Below the pieces are notes generated by a model. It was given only the letters and a program-made list of their open reading frames with translations. It searched no databases and was not told the DNA's origin. A stretch of DNA of 64,000 nucleotides, taken from positions 124,001 through 188,000 of the forward strand of contig NZ_PPXC01000002.1 of assembly GCF_002909445.1 (NCBI RefSeq). The letters are read 5' to 3'. Within the stretch, counting starts at the first letter, position 1, and every line of letters starts with the position of its first letter. The position numbers and the translations under genes were made by a program. Source of the stretch: Arthrobacter glacialis (GTDB taxonomy: Bacteria; Actinomycetota; Actinomycetes; Actinomycetales; Micrococcaceae). Of this stretch, positions 27,866-36,965 are shown piece after piece.

Positions 27866-28768
27866 CTATCGACCGCCCATGGAGCCACCGGGTGCAAAGA
27901 TCCCAATGATATTGATGACTGCCGGCCCCATGATGATGATGAACAGTGTGGGAAAGATAAAGAGCAGAAGCGGAAAGAGCACCAAGACGGGTAATTTCAT
28001 GGCCTTTTCCTCAGCCCGTTGGCGCCGCTTCAGGCGCAGCTGGCTGGCCTGAATACGCAGCACCTTGGCGATGCTGATGCCGTAGACTTCCGCTTGGATC
28101 ACGGCCCGGACAAAACTCTTCAACTCTGGCACGGTGGTTCGGCTCGCCATGGCCTGGTAAGCGTCTCGGCGAGGGCGACCCATCTGCATGTCCTGGAGGG
28201 TTCGTTTCAGCTCCTCCGCCATGGGTCCCTTGCCGTTGGCGGCTGCCCGTGCCATGGCACTTTCAAAACCGAGCCCAGCCTCGACGGCAATGAGCATCTG
28301 GTCCAAGGTGTCTGGCAGTTCAAGTTGGATGGCCTTCTGACGTTCCTGCCCCTTGCTCAGAATCAACAGGTCGGGGATGAAGTAACACAGCGTTGTGAGC
28401 AAGAGTGCCAACAGCACTGTGGGGGGTCCCGGACGCAGTGCAACAAACATCAGGCTCACCGCCGCGGCACCCATGGCAAGCAATGGCTTGCCGATCAGCA
28501 GTCTTGACAACGGCAGGTTGGCCGGCCGGCCGGCCCGGGCGAGCAGGGTGTCCAATTTGGCCACATATCCTGCCGGCGTAATTTTTTTGGACAGCTCCAA
28601 CCAGGTTTTGTCGCTGAAGGCCGGTGCCCCTTGGCCGCTCTGGTCGGTGCGGCCCAAGTTGTTGCGAATGGTCAGCAAGGATTTCGAATCCACACTGACA
28701 AATGACCAAACCAAGTAGCATATGGGCAAAACTATGGAGGCTATGATGAGCCAGGGCATGAGGGTCAT
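27866..28768 (-). CDS. tadC: Tad pilus inner-membrane platform protein, TadC-like
   Basis: The product is 300 residues from ATG 28768, which has AAAGGTG upstream. It is a type II secretion F-domain protein (about 145-270), with paired hydrophobic segments near 95-130 and 265-298. The motif ELPDTLDQMLIAVEAGLGF is typical of TadC. With TadB it forms the membrane platform driven by CpaF. It is the last gene of the minus-strand tad operon. Confidence 0.9.
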   Translation of the reverse strand: MTLMPWLIIASIVLPICYLVWSFVSVDSKSLLTIRNNLGRTDQSGQGAPAFSDKTWLELSKKITPAGYVAKLDTLLARAGRPANLPLSRLLIGKPLLAMGAAAVSLMFVALRPGPPTVLLALLLTTLCYFIPDLLILSKGQERQKAIQLELPDTLDQMLIAVEAGLGFESAMARAAANGKGPMAEELKRTLQDMQMGRPRRDAYQAMASRTTVPELKSFVRAVIQAEVYGISIAKVLRIQASQLRLKRRQRAEEKAMKLPVLVLFPLLLFIFPTLFIIIMGPAVINIIGIFAPGGSMGGR

Positions 28769-28782
28769 GGTGTTCACACCTT

Positions 28783-29715
28783 TCAGAACTTGATTTGGAT
28801 GGTTTTGCGCATCCAAAGTGAGCCAATGATCATCATGACGGCCCCGACTGCCAACATGACCCAGCCCACGGGGTTTGTGAAGAGCACGCCCAGATACGTG
28901 GGGTTGACGACCATGAGCATGAGAGCCATGACGAACGGCAACGCCACAAGGATGATTCCTGACAGTTTTCCTTCGGCACTGAGGGCCTGAACCTGGGCCT
29001 TGATCTCGCCACGTTCACGAATTGTTTCCGCCACATGGTCCAGGACTTCGGCCAAGTCACCACCCACGTCACGGTTGATCTGGATTGCCTGACTGACCCA
29101 GGAGAAGTCATCGCTTTTCATACGGTTGGCGGTTTCGCTGAGCGCCACGTCAAGGTCTCGGCCAATCCTGACCTCGTTTACAACTCTGGAAAACTCCTCG
29201 GAGGCGGGTGACTCGGCTTCCTTGGCGGCAGCGTCAAGGGCCGCCAAAACGCTGTGACCTGCACGGAGTCCGCCCGTGATCAACATGAGGTTGTCACCGA
29301 GCTGTTGATCAAATTTCGCTTTCCGTCTGTCCGCAAGCAGGCTCAGGGCCAGCCAGGAGAGCAGAGGGGCCATCACGGCCAAAATGATCGCCAACGCGGG
29401 GCCGCTGAGCAGCATTCCCGCGAGGGCCATGACAGCGCTTGCTGCCACTACCAAAATGAGGAAGTTAGAGGGAGGCATGCGAAGGCCAGCATCTTCTAGT
29501 CTGCTGCGGCTGTAAGGGCCGCCGCCGACTGTCTTGTCCAACACAGCAACTGTGGAATCCGTGAAGCTGGTCAGTGAAGACTTGCTGGAGTCGCCGAAGG
29601 GCCGCCGCCGCGCCTCCGAGATGGCCGCACCCCAAGGCTTGACTACAACCAACAAGACAACTACCAGCGCGGCAATGCAGAGGGCGAATCCAAGGACGGG
29701 CAGGGCCGTGTTCAT
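28783..29715 (-). CDS. tadB: Tad pilus inner-membrane platform protein, TadB-like
   Basis: This 310-residue T2SF-domain protein has an N-terminal membrane segment (about 7-26), two central ones (about 85-125), the cytoplasmic F domain (about 140-260: ITGGLRAGHSVLAALD) and C-terminal TM pairs. It starts 2 bases after cpaF and ends 14 bases before tadC, so the three are in one operon. Confidence 0.9.
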   Translation of the reverse strand: MNTALPVLGFALCIAALVVVLLVVVKPWGAAISEARRRPFGDSSKSSLTSFTDSTVAVLDKTVGGGPYSRSRLEDAGLRMPPSNFLILVVAASAVMALAGMLLSGPALAIILAVMAPLLSWLALSLLADRRKAKFDQQLGDNLMLITGGLRAGHSVLAALDAAAKEAESPASEEFSRVVNEVRIGRDLDVALSETANRMKSDDFSWVSQAIQINRDVGGDLAEVLDHVAETIRERGEIKAQVQALSAEGKLSGIILVALPFVMALMLMVVNPTYLGVLFTNPVGWVMLAVGAVMMIIGSLWMRKTIQIKF

Positions 29716-29717
29716 TG

Positions 29718-31145
29718 TTATCTCTTTCCCTTGACAGGTGCTGGAACAGAAAAAATGTGGCTGGGGACTGAGATACCCATGTCAGCAAAATGATCGACAA
29801 AGCGCGGCCGGACACCGGTGGCTACTGGCTTGCCCAGGAACCGTCCGTTGCTGTCCACTCCTGCGGAGTAGTCAAAGACAAACGCATCCTGGAGTGTGAC
29901 AACGTCGCCCTCCATGCCTTGAACCTCCGTAATGTGAGTGACCCTCCGGGTTCCGTCCCGGAGCCTAGACAAATGCACAATGAGATTTACTGCGGATGCA
30001 ACTTGTTCCCGAATGGCCCGCAACGGCAGGTCCATTCCGGCCATCAAAACAAGCGTCTCCAGACGGGCTATTGCGTCCCGGGGCGAGTTTGCGTGGACTG
30101 TGGAAAGTGACCCGTCGTGGCCGGTGTTCATGGCTTGGAGCATGTCGAGTGCTTCTCCGCCACGAACTTCACCAATGACAATGCGGTCCGGGCGCATGCG
30201 CAATGAGTTGCGCAGGAGGTCCCGGATGGAGACTTCACCACGGCCCTCGATGTTGGCTGGCCGGCTCTCCAGCCGGACGATGTGACGTTGCTGCAGTTGC
30301 AATTCCACGGCATCTTCAATGGTGACAATACGGTCTTCTGCCGGCAGGAACCCGGACAAAACATTCAGCAACGTGGTCTTGCCGGTGCCCGTGCCGCCTG
30401 TAACTAGGATGTTCAGCCGGGCCCGCACACAGGCATCCAACAAAATAGCCATGTCCGGGGTCAGTGTGCCATAGCGGGCCAGATCTTCAACCGTCAGCGG
30501 GACCCGGCTGAACTTTCTGATGGTTAGCGAAGGTCCGCTAACCGCAAGAGGGGGGATGATGGCATTAACGCGGGAACCGTCCTCAAGCCGGGCATCGACC
30601 ATGGGTGAAGATTCATCGATGCGCCGCCCGATTCTGGAAACAATCCTCTCAATGACCCTGCGAAGATGAGCTTCAGTGGCAAACCTGGCCCCCGTGAGGG
30701 TCAGCTGGCCGCCGCGCTCAATGTAAATTTGGTCTGGCTTGTTGACCATGATTTCAGTGACAGTGTCGTCATCCAGGAAGCGTTGCAAGGGACCCAACCC
30801 CAACACGTCGTCGCCAATCTCCCGAATAAGGCGTCGACGTTCCTCCGGCGTGAGTGGAACCTGTTCCTCGTCAATGACTTGGCTGAGTTCTTCCCGTGCA
30901 GTCTTGCGCAGATCTTCCTCGGAAATGTTGGGATCGGCGAGCCGGGCACCCATCCGTTCAAATAGTGCCTCGCCAGCACGTTGTTTTAGCCCTGCAAGGG
31001 CAGTACCCGTACCGTCGACAGCCGAATAATCATCAGGGAATCCTTCTGGCATCGTGCTTCGCTGGAATGAGTGATTTACTGGGATTTCCACGCCTGCAGC
31101 AGGGGAAATGCCGCGTGCTGCGTTCAGTCGATCAGTCAGATTCAT
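29718..31145 (-). CDS. cpaF: Tad/CpaF-type secretion ATPase
   Basis: CpaF/TadA ATPases power Flp pilus assembly from the cytoplasmic face. The 475-residue protein has the Walker A GGTGTGKTT (250-258), the Asp box IVTIEDAVEL, Walker-B-like RPDRIVIGEVRGGEA and the His box TGHDGSLSTVHANSP. The ATG at 31145 overlaps the tadZ stop (ATGA). An upstream extension to 31490 would read through tadZ and is rejected. Confidence 0.95.
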   Translation of the reverse strand: MNLTDRLNAARGISPAAGVEIPVNHSFQRSTMPEGFPDDYSAVDGTGTALAGLKQRAGEALFERMGARLADPNISEEDLRKTAREELSQVIDEEQVPLTPEERRRLIREIGDDVLGLGPLQRFLDDDTVTEIMVNKPDQIYIERGGQLTLTGARFATEAHLRRVIERIVSRIGRRIDESSPMVDARLEDGSRVNAIIPPLAVSGPSLTIRKFSRVPLTVEDLARYGTLTPDMAILLDACVRARLNILVTGGTGTGKTTLLNVLSGFLPAEDRIVTIEDAVELQLQQRHIVRLESRPANIEGRGEVSIRDLLRNSLRMRPDRIVIGEVRGGEALDMLQAMNTGHDGSLSTVHANSPRDAIARLETLVLMAGMDLPLRAIREQVASAVNLIVHLSRLRDGTRRVTHITEVQGMEGDVVTLQDAFVFDYSAGVDSNGRFLGKPVATGVRPRFVDHFADMGISVPSHIFSVPAPVKGKR

Positions 31146-32341
31146 GACACAACCACCCTTCGGTGCAGCTTCTTGTGCATTTGCCCCGCAGAATCCGGGG
31201 CAAAGCGCTCGACGAGTTTTCTTAGATTCTTTGACACGGCGCTTCTGGGACCGTCCTGCAACAAGGGCACGCCCTTGTTGGTTGAAAAGGACACTGCGGG
31301 CGAGAGCGGCAGCACCACATCCACGGGAACCCGGAGGGTGGCTTCGATGTCTTGGACGCTCAGGCCCGTGTGGCGGTTGGCAAAGTTCAGTACAACGTGA
31401 CGTCCTTGTGGGACGAGCCCCAACTCGTGCAGGACGCCGAAGCCGGTGCGCAACCCCTTGATACTGGGGATGTCCATCCCCACCACCCACACGGCATCGC
31501 TTGCCTGTTCCAACGTGGCAAGTGCCAGTTCACCCAAACCAGGGGCAGTGTCCACCACCACGTACCTAAACTCTGTGGCCAGTTGCGCGATCAGGTGGCT
31601 CACATGGTCTGCCGTGACCAGATCGGCTTCGTTGGGGTTCATGGGGGAACACAACGCGTAGATGCCGCCAGTGTGCACAGTGAGGAAGGCCTTTAGGACC
31701 ATGGCATCGTGCGCCGCAGCCCCGGTGACGGCATCCACCAAGGTGTGTTCCGGCTCAAGGGACAAGGCAGAGGCCACATCTCCAAACTGGACATCGAGGT
31801 CAACGATCACCACACCCATGGGGGCCAGTTTCCCAAGCCCCATGGCCAAGTTGGTGGCCACGGTGGTCTTTCCCACGCCGCCCTTGGGCGACATGACAGC
31901 AATGACACGGCCAGTTTCATGGTCGGCGGTGGCCGGGTTGGACAGCCCGCGCCGCCGTCCAGCGGAAGAAAGACAGGCCCGTTCCAGCAGGACCCGGATC
32001 TCGGCCAGGTCGGCCCCGGGGCTGACAATGTCACGAATACCCGACCGCATGGCCGTCAGCACCAGCTCCGGTGAAGTCTCTGCTGCCAGGATGACGCTGA
32101 CCTCGGGGTACTGGAGGTCCAACACAGTGGCCAATTTGAGGGCCTCGTCGGTCGACACTCCAGGACCCAGAATGACCACTTCGGGTGGTTCGGACGGGTC
32201 TTGAAGGATGATTCCGCTGGGAGCGCCGTTGATGGCTGATTCAGGGAGCCTTTGGACATTTCCGTGCAAACCGCCTGTCACGGCCGCACGGACACGCTGC
32301 TCAAAGCTTGTATCTGTTGTAATGATGACGAAGCGGCTCAT
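31142..32341 (-). CDS. tadZ: TadZ/CpaE-like MinD-family ATPase
   Basis: The product is 399 residues. An atypical receiver-like domain (1-120) is followed by a MinD/ParA-type ATPase with a deviant Walker A KGGVGKTT (153-160). Further ATPase motifs are VDLDVQFGDVASAL and VVDTAPGLGE. TadZ proteins place the pilus machine at the pole. It overlaps cpaB upstream and cpaF downstream by ATGA, so three genes are tightly coupled. Confidence 0.9.
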   Translation of the reverse strand: MSRFVIITTDTSFEQRVRAAVTGGLHGNVQRLPESAINGAPSGIILQDPSEPPEVVILGPGVSTDEALKLATVLDLQYPEVSVILAAETSPELVLTAMRSGIRDIVSPGADLAEIRVLLERACLSSAGRRRGLSNPATADHETGRVIAVMSPKGGVGKTTVATNLAMGLGKLAPMGVVIVDLDVQFGDVASALSLEPEHTLVDAVTGAAAHDAMVLKAFLTVHTGGIYALCSPMNPNEADLVTADHVSHLIAQLATEFRYVVVDTAPGLGELALATLEQASDAVWVVGMDIPSIKGLRTGFGVLHELGLVPQGRHVVLNFANRHTGLSVQDIEATLRVPVDVVLPLSPAVSFSTNKGVPLLQDGPRSAVSKNLRKLVERFAPDSAGQMHKKLHRRVVVS

Positions 32342-33081
32342 CTCAGCACCTGGTCCTTGTGCAACGTGTCCACGGGAGCTGTGTCGGTGTCGGCGTTTTC
32401 CTTGGACAGGTAGACGTGCCCGAATTCGATTCCATGGACGGTCTTGGTAGCATCGGTCCCTGATTGTGCCAGGGTCACCAAGACCGAACTGCTGGACTTG
32501 GCCGACTGATTTTCTTGTGAATCGGTGGTGTCCACGTCGCCATCCCCTGTGCCGACCTTGGTCACCAGTACCTTGTGGAATTGCAGTTTGGTGGCTGGAA
32601 CTTCCTTGGTTCCCGGCGCAACACCGTCATTATAAGAGATGAACACGCCCACCGTGTCCCCAGCCTGCAAGTCCCCGCCTAAGACGCGGTCCAAGGGCAA
32701 CACAAGACTTATTTCAGCCAAGCCCTTGGGCACATCAACGCTGTTGGGAGCTGCCAGACTTTTTGGATCTACGAGACGAGCTGCCAGTAATTGTTCACCC
32801 GGTACTAGGTCAACTGCAGCAACCCTTCCCTTGAAATCATCCAGCTGCGTCACGGCACCGTCGGTTATGGCCGTCTTAGGGAATGACTGCATCTTCACCA
32901 TGGACTTGAGTTCATCGACGGTGGTGCCAGCAGTTATTGGCTGCTGAACAACGAGCACTTCCACCGGCTCCATGCCGGCTTGGGCACGGTTGTCGGCTGC
33001 TTGTACGTATGAGGAGAGGAGAATCGCGCCCACAATGGCCAAAACCAGTGCGACAACGCCCCCCAGCAGGCGTGTTTTCAC
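32338..33081 (-). CDS. cpaB: Flp pilus assembly protein CpaB/RcpC
   Basis: This 247-residue protein has an N-terminal membrane anchor or signal (about 5-25). An SAF-type domain follows (about 38-105: PITAGTTV, VPGEQLLAARL), then a RcpC-type second half (LDRVLGGDLQAGDTVGVFI). CpaB is a periplasmic or wall-side part of the Tad system. In this monoderm setting there is no secretin partner, as expected. It lies 16 bases after the tadG-like gene. Confidence 0.88.
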   Translation of the reverse strand: MKTRLLGGVVALVLAIVGAILLSSYVQAADNRAQAGMEPVEVLVVQQPITAGTTVDELKSMVKMQSFPKTAITDGAVTQLDDFKGRVAAVDLVPGEQLLAARLVDPKSLAAPNSVDVPKGLAEISLVLPLDRVLGGDLQAGDTVGVFISYNDGVAPGTKEVPATKLQFHKVLVTKVGTGDGDVDTTDSQENQSAKSSSSVLVTLAQSGTDATKTVHGIEFGHVYLSKENADTDTAPVDTLHKDQVLR

Positions 33082-33097
33082 TTCATGCTCCTTATAT

Positions 33098-34123
33098 CTA
33101 GTTGGTAAGACGGACTATCGATCCGCCCAGGTTCGGTCCAGTTCCCAGTGACAGCCCTTCATCGAGTGAAACAAATCGTGTGAAGTAGCCCATGAAGCCC
33201 CTGCAGTTGCCGGTGCAAGCCGGTGCCAAGGAATCCGGATGGTTTTCCGGATTGAATTTCCACCCGGTTACCTGGAAGGCAGCGAATCCATAGATGGTGT
33301 ACTCCGCGTGTTGGCCGCCCTTGTCAGTGGACGAGGAGAAGATGGGAATCAGGATTGGCTTGGCCAACATGCCGTCCAGTTGCGGCTTGCATAGATTGTC
33401 TATGCTGTTTCCTGGTTTACTGCCGGCCTGCCCTGTGCCAACATCGACGGTGGCCTCACACTTGCCGCCTTCCAGGTCAAGCCATCCAAAGCCACCGGTG
33501 GGGTAAGCGCTGGTGGGGCATTCGGGCGTATAGACAGCGTTGGTGTCGGAACGAAGCAGTACGTGTGCACCGCTTGGATCGCCCGTGAAATTGCCGGTGT
33601 CCGCGAGCTCTGCTTTTTGCGTGGCTGTCAGGCTCTTGTCAAAAACGCACTTGCCGAAGGTCCAAGGCACAGAGGTTCCGGATTCTGGCGGACCCCAACT
33701 TGCTGTAGCGGAGGCGCTGACGTCGGCCTCGCTTGTACCGAAGATATTGGCAAAGGCCAGTTGAACAGGGTTCCCATTGGCAGCGTCCTTGCTGACCACA
33801 ACGTTGACGCTGTTGCTCGTGGGCCGGGTGACACTCTTGAACTCGGCAAGCTGGTCGTTGGAGTTGAATTTTGCAAAATCTGCTGCGGTGACTTCATTCT
33901 CGGCCTGCACACAGGTTCCCTTGGCACATTTGTTGGCGATTGCCAGAGACGCTGCATCGGCGCCATTTTGAAGTTGTGCACGCGAGGCATATAGCATTCC
34001 AACGTCGATGGCAATGGCCGCAAAGGCCAAAAGGACCACCATGAGGATGGCTGTTATGACGGCCGTTGCTCCGCGCTCACTTTGTGTGGGGGAACCCTTG
34101 AGATTATTGATTATCCGCCGCAT
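33098..34123 (-). CDS. TadG-like pilus assembly protein
   Basis: The product is 341 residues. It starts with the pseudopilin-like TadE/G segment ERGATAVITAILMVVLLAFAA (about 16-36 with the adjoining TM). An extracytoplasmic domain follows, with about ten cysteines in the second half (for example CAKGTC, CPTSAYP, CTGNCRG), probably disulfide-bonded. The typical VWA domain of TadG is not recognisable. It overlaps tadE by 13 bases. Confidence 0.85.
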   Translation of the reverse strand: MRRIINNLKGSPTQSERGATAVITAILMVVLLAFAAIAIDVGMLYASRAQLQNGADAASLAIANKCAKGTCVQAENEVTAADFAKFNSNDQLAEFKSVTRPTSNSVNVVVSKDAANGNPVQLAFANIFGTSEADVSASATASWGPPESGTSVPWTFGKCVFDKSLTATQKAELADTGNFTGDPSGAHVLLRSDTNAVYTPECPTSAYPTGGFGWLDLEGGKCEATVDVGTGQAGSKPGNSIDNLCKPQLDGMLAKPILIPIFSSSTDKGGQHAEYTIYGFAAFQVTGWKFNPENHPDSLAPACTGNCRGFMGYFTRFVSLDEGLSLGTGPNLGGSIVRLTN

Positions 34124-34518
34124 TGCATGACACCTACTCCGGAAATTGGTGGTGCGTCAAAGGGGAAGAACCCGATCAGCCAGCCACGGGCCGGCCCTGG
34201 TGCAACGTGCACTGTAACGGTTACTCGGACGTTGGCTCCGCAGGCGGATCCTGAGCTGTAAGAAATGGTTGGCGTTCCCGCAATTGAAAGTGTTGGGGCC
34301 GAAGCAACGGCAGCTGTGTTCACGCTGCCAGGAAAACCGGCGTCTGCGTAGTGGATAGCTGCGTTGCGGGCCCCTTCTCTTGCAGCATTGGTGGCAGAGA
34401 TCTGCTGGTTGAACAGGAAGCCAAATTCCATAATGCCGATGACCAATAGCAACAGAACGGGCAAAATGAACGCCGCTTCGACGGCTGCTGCGCCGCGTTC
34501 TCTGTCTTTGCGTTTCAT
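34111..34518 (-). CDS. tadE: TadE-like minor pseudopilin
   Basis: From ATG 34518 (preceded by GGGGGAA) the product is 135 residues; ATG 34533 is an alternative. The N-terminus RERGAAAVEAAFILPVLLLL has the conserved Glu five residues after the cleavage-type Gly and a single TM, as in TadE. The remainder is a small extracytoplasmic domain with two cysteines (SACGANV, MQCGG). It is likely processed by the prepilin peptidase at 26918. Confidence 0.88.
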   Translation of the reverse strand: MKRKDRERGAAAVEAAFILPVLLLLVIGIMEFGFLFNQQISATNAAREGARNAAIHYADAGFPGSVNTAAVASAPTLSIAGTPTISYSSGSACGANVRVTVTVHVAPGPARGWLIGFFPFDAPPISGVGVMQCGG

Positions 34519-34569
34519 GCGACGTTCCCCCATGGGTAGTCAACAAGGTTGTTGCGATTTGATGATGCC

Positions 34570-34597
34570 GGCGGCCCTGGTCGAGACCAAGGCCGCC
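34570..34597 (-). terminator. stem-loop between flp and tadE
   Basis: GGCGGCC and GGCCGCC arms pair, with an inner TGGT/ACCA extension. It lies 36 bases past the flp stop and has no T-run. Such stem-loops often let the major pilin be expressed far above the rest of the operon. Confidence 0.5.
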
Positions 34598-34632
34598 ACA
34601 CAGAATCCTGCCGGGCAGGAGGTGAAGTGAAA

Positions 34633-34833
34633 TTACGGCAGTGCGTTGACGACGGTCGTGAAGGCAGTCCTGATCTCTGTGCCCAGAGTTGCGACAATCC
34701 CGACGATGACTGCTGCGATCAGGGCCACCATGATGCCGTACTCAACGGCGGTGGCGCCCTTCTCGTTGTCGCCCTTGAGGCGGTCGGCGCCGGCGATGAA
34801 AAGGGTCTGCAAGGTAACGTAGAACTTCAACAT
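34633..34833 (-). CDS. flp: Flp family type IVb major pilin
   Basis: The 66-residue prepilin has the processing site at Gly26, followed by ATAVEYGIMVALIAAVIVG. Glu31 is at +5 and Tyr32 is next to it, the invariant Flp pattern. The leader is 26 residues, longer than in proteobacterial Flp. AGGAGT lies 8 bases before the ATG. A promoter with an embedded inverted repeat lies upstream (34871-34906), so pilin output is likely regulated. First gene of the tad operon. Confidence 0.93.
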   Translation of the reverse strand: MLKFYVTLQTLFIAGADRLKGDNEKGATAVEYGIMVALIAAVIVGIVATLGTEIRTAFTTVVNALP

Positions 34834-34870
34834 GACGTACTCCTAGAAATAGTTAAAAAGGATTCTTATT

Positions 34871-34906
34871 GAATTATCCCAAACCGTGTACTTGTCAATA
34901 AGTACA
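34871..34906 (-). promoter_or_regulatory. flp/tad promoter with overlapping operator
   Basis: Reading the minus strand, a consensus -35 TTGACA (34898-34893) is followed after 16 bases by TAATTC (34876-34871). The -35 lies inside a perfect inverted repeat TGTACTT-N6-AAGTACA (34887-34906). A palindrome ATGTCGACAT adjoins it (34905-34914). A repressor bound here would block the -35 box. The regulator is not identifiable from this window. Confidence 0.6.
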
Positions 34907-34914
34907 TGTCGACA

Positions 34915-35693
34915 TTTCCGCTGCCCCCCAGTTAGGCGGTCTTGGAAGTTCGATACCTAATGAATACAGAGTTATCCAATGGTTGGTCAACACTCGCTTT
35001 ATCCAGGTGTGGCAATTAACCACTCGGTTTTATGGCAGGAACTACTTGGCTGACTACTCAGTTTTGCTGACTCTGGGAACAAAGTGGGTAAGGCAACGCG
35101 TCCTAGCCGTGAACCAGGTGCGACGGTCACTGCAGCTCCTGCGAACTCGGGTGGTCCGAGCGACCTGAGCCATTTCGCCCCGCCAATGCGGCTATCACAA
35201 GAGCATCACAAGTCACTGAAAAACCAGCAAACCCAAGGAGCGTGCCTAAAACCATCAGTCCCATGGAGGGGCATTACAAGTACCAAACCAAGTAGAGCCG
35301 CGTGTTTGAGGCCGCCCAGGCCCCATCCACGCGAAGAAAATATGTCAAATCTGGATGAGTCATGGATGTGACGGCCTGTCCGGCCATCCGCAGATCAAAC
35401 CTGGACAGGATCGCGCCGGCCACCGAGGGCGGCAGGCTCGACGGATGCGACCAATAAGAGCCCTCAGCGCGAGGCCATGGTCGCAGAATGGTGGCCAGAA
35501 TGGCGACACTCTCCAAGGGCGCCCGTGGAATTATTAAGGTAATGCCAGTCTTAATTTCGGGTAATGCCGTGCCAGTTCTGGCTTAGGTTGAGAATGTTCA
35601 GAGACGCAAGGAATATATCCCTAATTTTTGCTCAAGATTTATGCAATGATAAATACATATGGTTCTCAAGCGGGCAATAGATAAAAATAATTG
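34915..35693. other. gene-poor stretch
   Basis: About 780 bases carry no convincing gene. Short frames exist (for example a 95-residue one at 35084-35371), but they lack a ribosome site and coding character. The right part (35530-35700) is clearly AT-richer than the genome average. It could hold an unrecognised small RNA or the remains of a lost gene. Confidence 0.4.
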
Positions 35694-35723
35694 TTGCACC
35701 CATGCTGACTTGGGAACTATTCT
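35694..35723 (+). promoter_or_regulatory. candidate promoter of the HTH gene
   Basis: TTGCAC (35694-35699) and TATTCT (35718-35723) are separated by 18 bases, in an AT-rich tract. This would give a ~90-base leader to the ATG at 35823. Confidence 0.4.
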
Positions 35724-35822
35724 GCACTTGAGCAGCGTTGGAGGTTATAGGGACAAGGAGCCTCGCGGTGACCAAGCAGCCGCCCACACACATGCACTAC
35801 CGAGACTGAAAGGTTGAATTTG

Positions 35823-36017
35823 ATGTCAACCTCCAAACCAGCTTCATCGAACTACCTCACTATCCTTGAAGTGGCCCAACAGCTGCGTGTCTCAAAGATG
35901 ACTGTGTACCGATTGGTGCAGACCCATGAGATTGAGGCCGTCCGCTTTGGCCGTTTGTATAGAGTGCCGCAGGAAGCGCTTGACGCCTATATTGAGCGCT
36001 CAGCGATCCAGGACTAG
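35823..36017 (+). CDS. excisionase-type helix-turn-helix DNA-binding protein
   Basis: The product is 64 residues from ATG 35823, with AAAGG 9 bases upstream; TTG 35814 is possible. The single MerR/excisionase HTH (LTILEVAQQLRVSKMTVYRL) is followed by the wing RFGRLYRVPQEALDAYI. No integrase or phage gene is nearby, so this is more likely one of the small chromosomal HTH regulators of Micrococcaceae than a true excisionase. Confidence 0.85.
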   Translation: MSTSKPASSNYLTILEVAQQLRVSKMTVYRLVQTHEIEAVRFGRLYRVPQEALDAYIERSAIQD

Positions 36018-36074
36018 CCAAGCGCCGACGGACTAAGCAGCACCACAGCGCAAGCCTGTGCTCAATCAGACTGC

Positions 36075-36887
36075 TCAATCAGCCTGCTTGCCGCCCGCCC
36101 CATACCGTTGCAGCCGCCCACGAACCTGTTCGGCCCGCTGCGCTGCGGCACTCATGCGTTCGAACTCGCGGTCCCTGCGCTCGGCAATCAGGGTGGCCAG
36201 GAAAATATCCGGGGGTGTGCCCGGTGCCGGCAGCGGCGCCACATGGTGGCTGGCCTCGCTGGCAAGTTCCACGGCTAAGGAAAAGCGTGAATCGGCCGCC
36301 ATGGCGCTGCCCTGGCGCAGGAAGAGCGATATCCGCCGGGCTAACGGGTCCGGCAGCCGGCCAATGTCCGCCACGGCAGCCCACTGGGCCAAGGCCGGGG
36401 CCACAGAAACCTGCAACGGCTTGTGCTCCGGGGCACGGTCCCTGATGGCATAGGTGCCGGCGAGCATGTCGCCCAAGCGCTTGGACTTGTCGTTGAACAA
36501 GGAAACCAGGCAAGCCACGGAACCCAGCGTCATATAGATTTCCAGCACGGCAAGGATCCCGCGGATCAAGGCTTGCCGAAAGCGGATGGAGCCGCCGTCG
36601 TCGCGCACTACGCGCAGGCCCATGACCAGCTTCCCCAGCGATTTGCCGCGGCTCAGTGTCTCCACAGTGATGGGGACAATCACAAACAGCGTGACGATCG
36701 TCAGCAGGATCGTGGCCCGGGCGGCGGCCGAATCGAGGGTGAACGGCAGGGCTCCGAGCAGCAGGAACAGGCCCACGGCAACAACCAGCGTGGCCAGGAC
36801 ATCGATGGCAGTGCCCAGCGAGCGGGCGGCAAACGATGCGGGGCGCAGCTCAAGGACAACGGCTTCGCCGGTGATGATCGCGGACAT
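36075..36887 (-). CDS. RDD-family membrane protein
   Basis: The product is 270 residues. The RDD domain (about 18-150) contains AARSLGTAIDVLATL, then the signature SLGKLVMGLRVVRDDGG and KSKRLGDMLAGTYAI, with three membrane segments. The C-terminal ~110 residues are a soluble helical tail. It diverges from the SpoIIM-like gene, a pairing seen in many Actinobacteria. TAGACT (minus strand, 36899-36894) lies 6 bases before the ATG. Confidence 0.88.
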   Translation of the reverse strand: MSAIITGEAVVLELRPASFAARSLGTAIDVLATLVVAVGLFLLLGALPFTLDSAAARATILLTIVTLFVIVPITVETLSRGKSLGKLVMGLRVVRDDGGSIRFRQALIRGILAVLEIYMTLGSVACLVSLFNDKSKRLGDMLAGTYAIRDRAPEHKPLQVSVAPALAQWAAVADIGRLPDPLARRISLFLRQGSAMAADSRFSLAVELASEASHHVAPLPAPGTPPDIFLATLIAERRDREFERMSAAAQRAEQVRGRLQRYGAGGKQAD

Positions 36888-36893
36888 GAAAAC

Positions 36894-36957
36894 AGTCTAG
36901 CCACCCCGCACCAGAGAGCAGCTCAAGCCTCAATGCGCCCACCAATCCCTATATGCT
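36894..36957. promoter_or_regulatory. divergent promoters for the RDD and SpoIIM-like genes
   Basis: TAGACT on the minus strand is 6 bases from the RDD start. TATGCT on the plus strand (36952-36957) is 8 bases from the ATG at 36966. Both are consistent with leaderless mRNAs. Confidence 0.5.
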
Positions 36958-36965
36958 TGGGCACC

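Noticed and set aside
35084-35371. 95-residue frame in the gap after flp
   Set aside because: There is no ribosome site and the composition is like random GC-rich sequence; the overlapping frames are equally open.
35823-36017. Phage or integrative-element excisionase
   Set aside because: No integrase, attachment-site repeat or phage gene is nearby. Such short HTH genes are common chromosomal regulators.
36423-36965. Upstream extension of the SpoIIM-like frame
   Set aside because: It is antisense to the RDD gene and has shadow-type composition.
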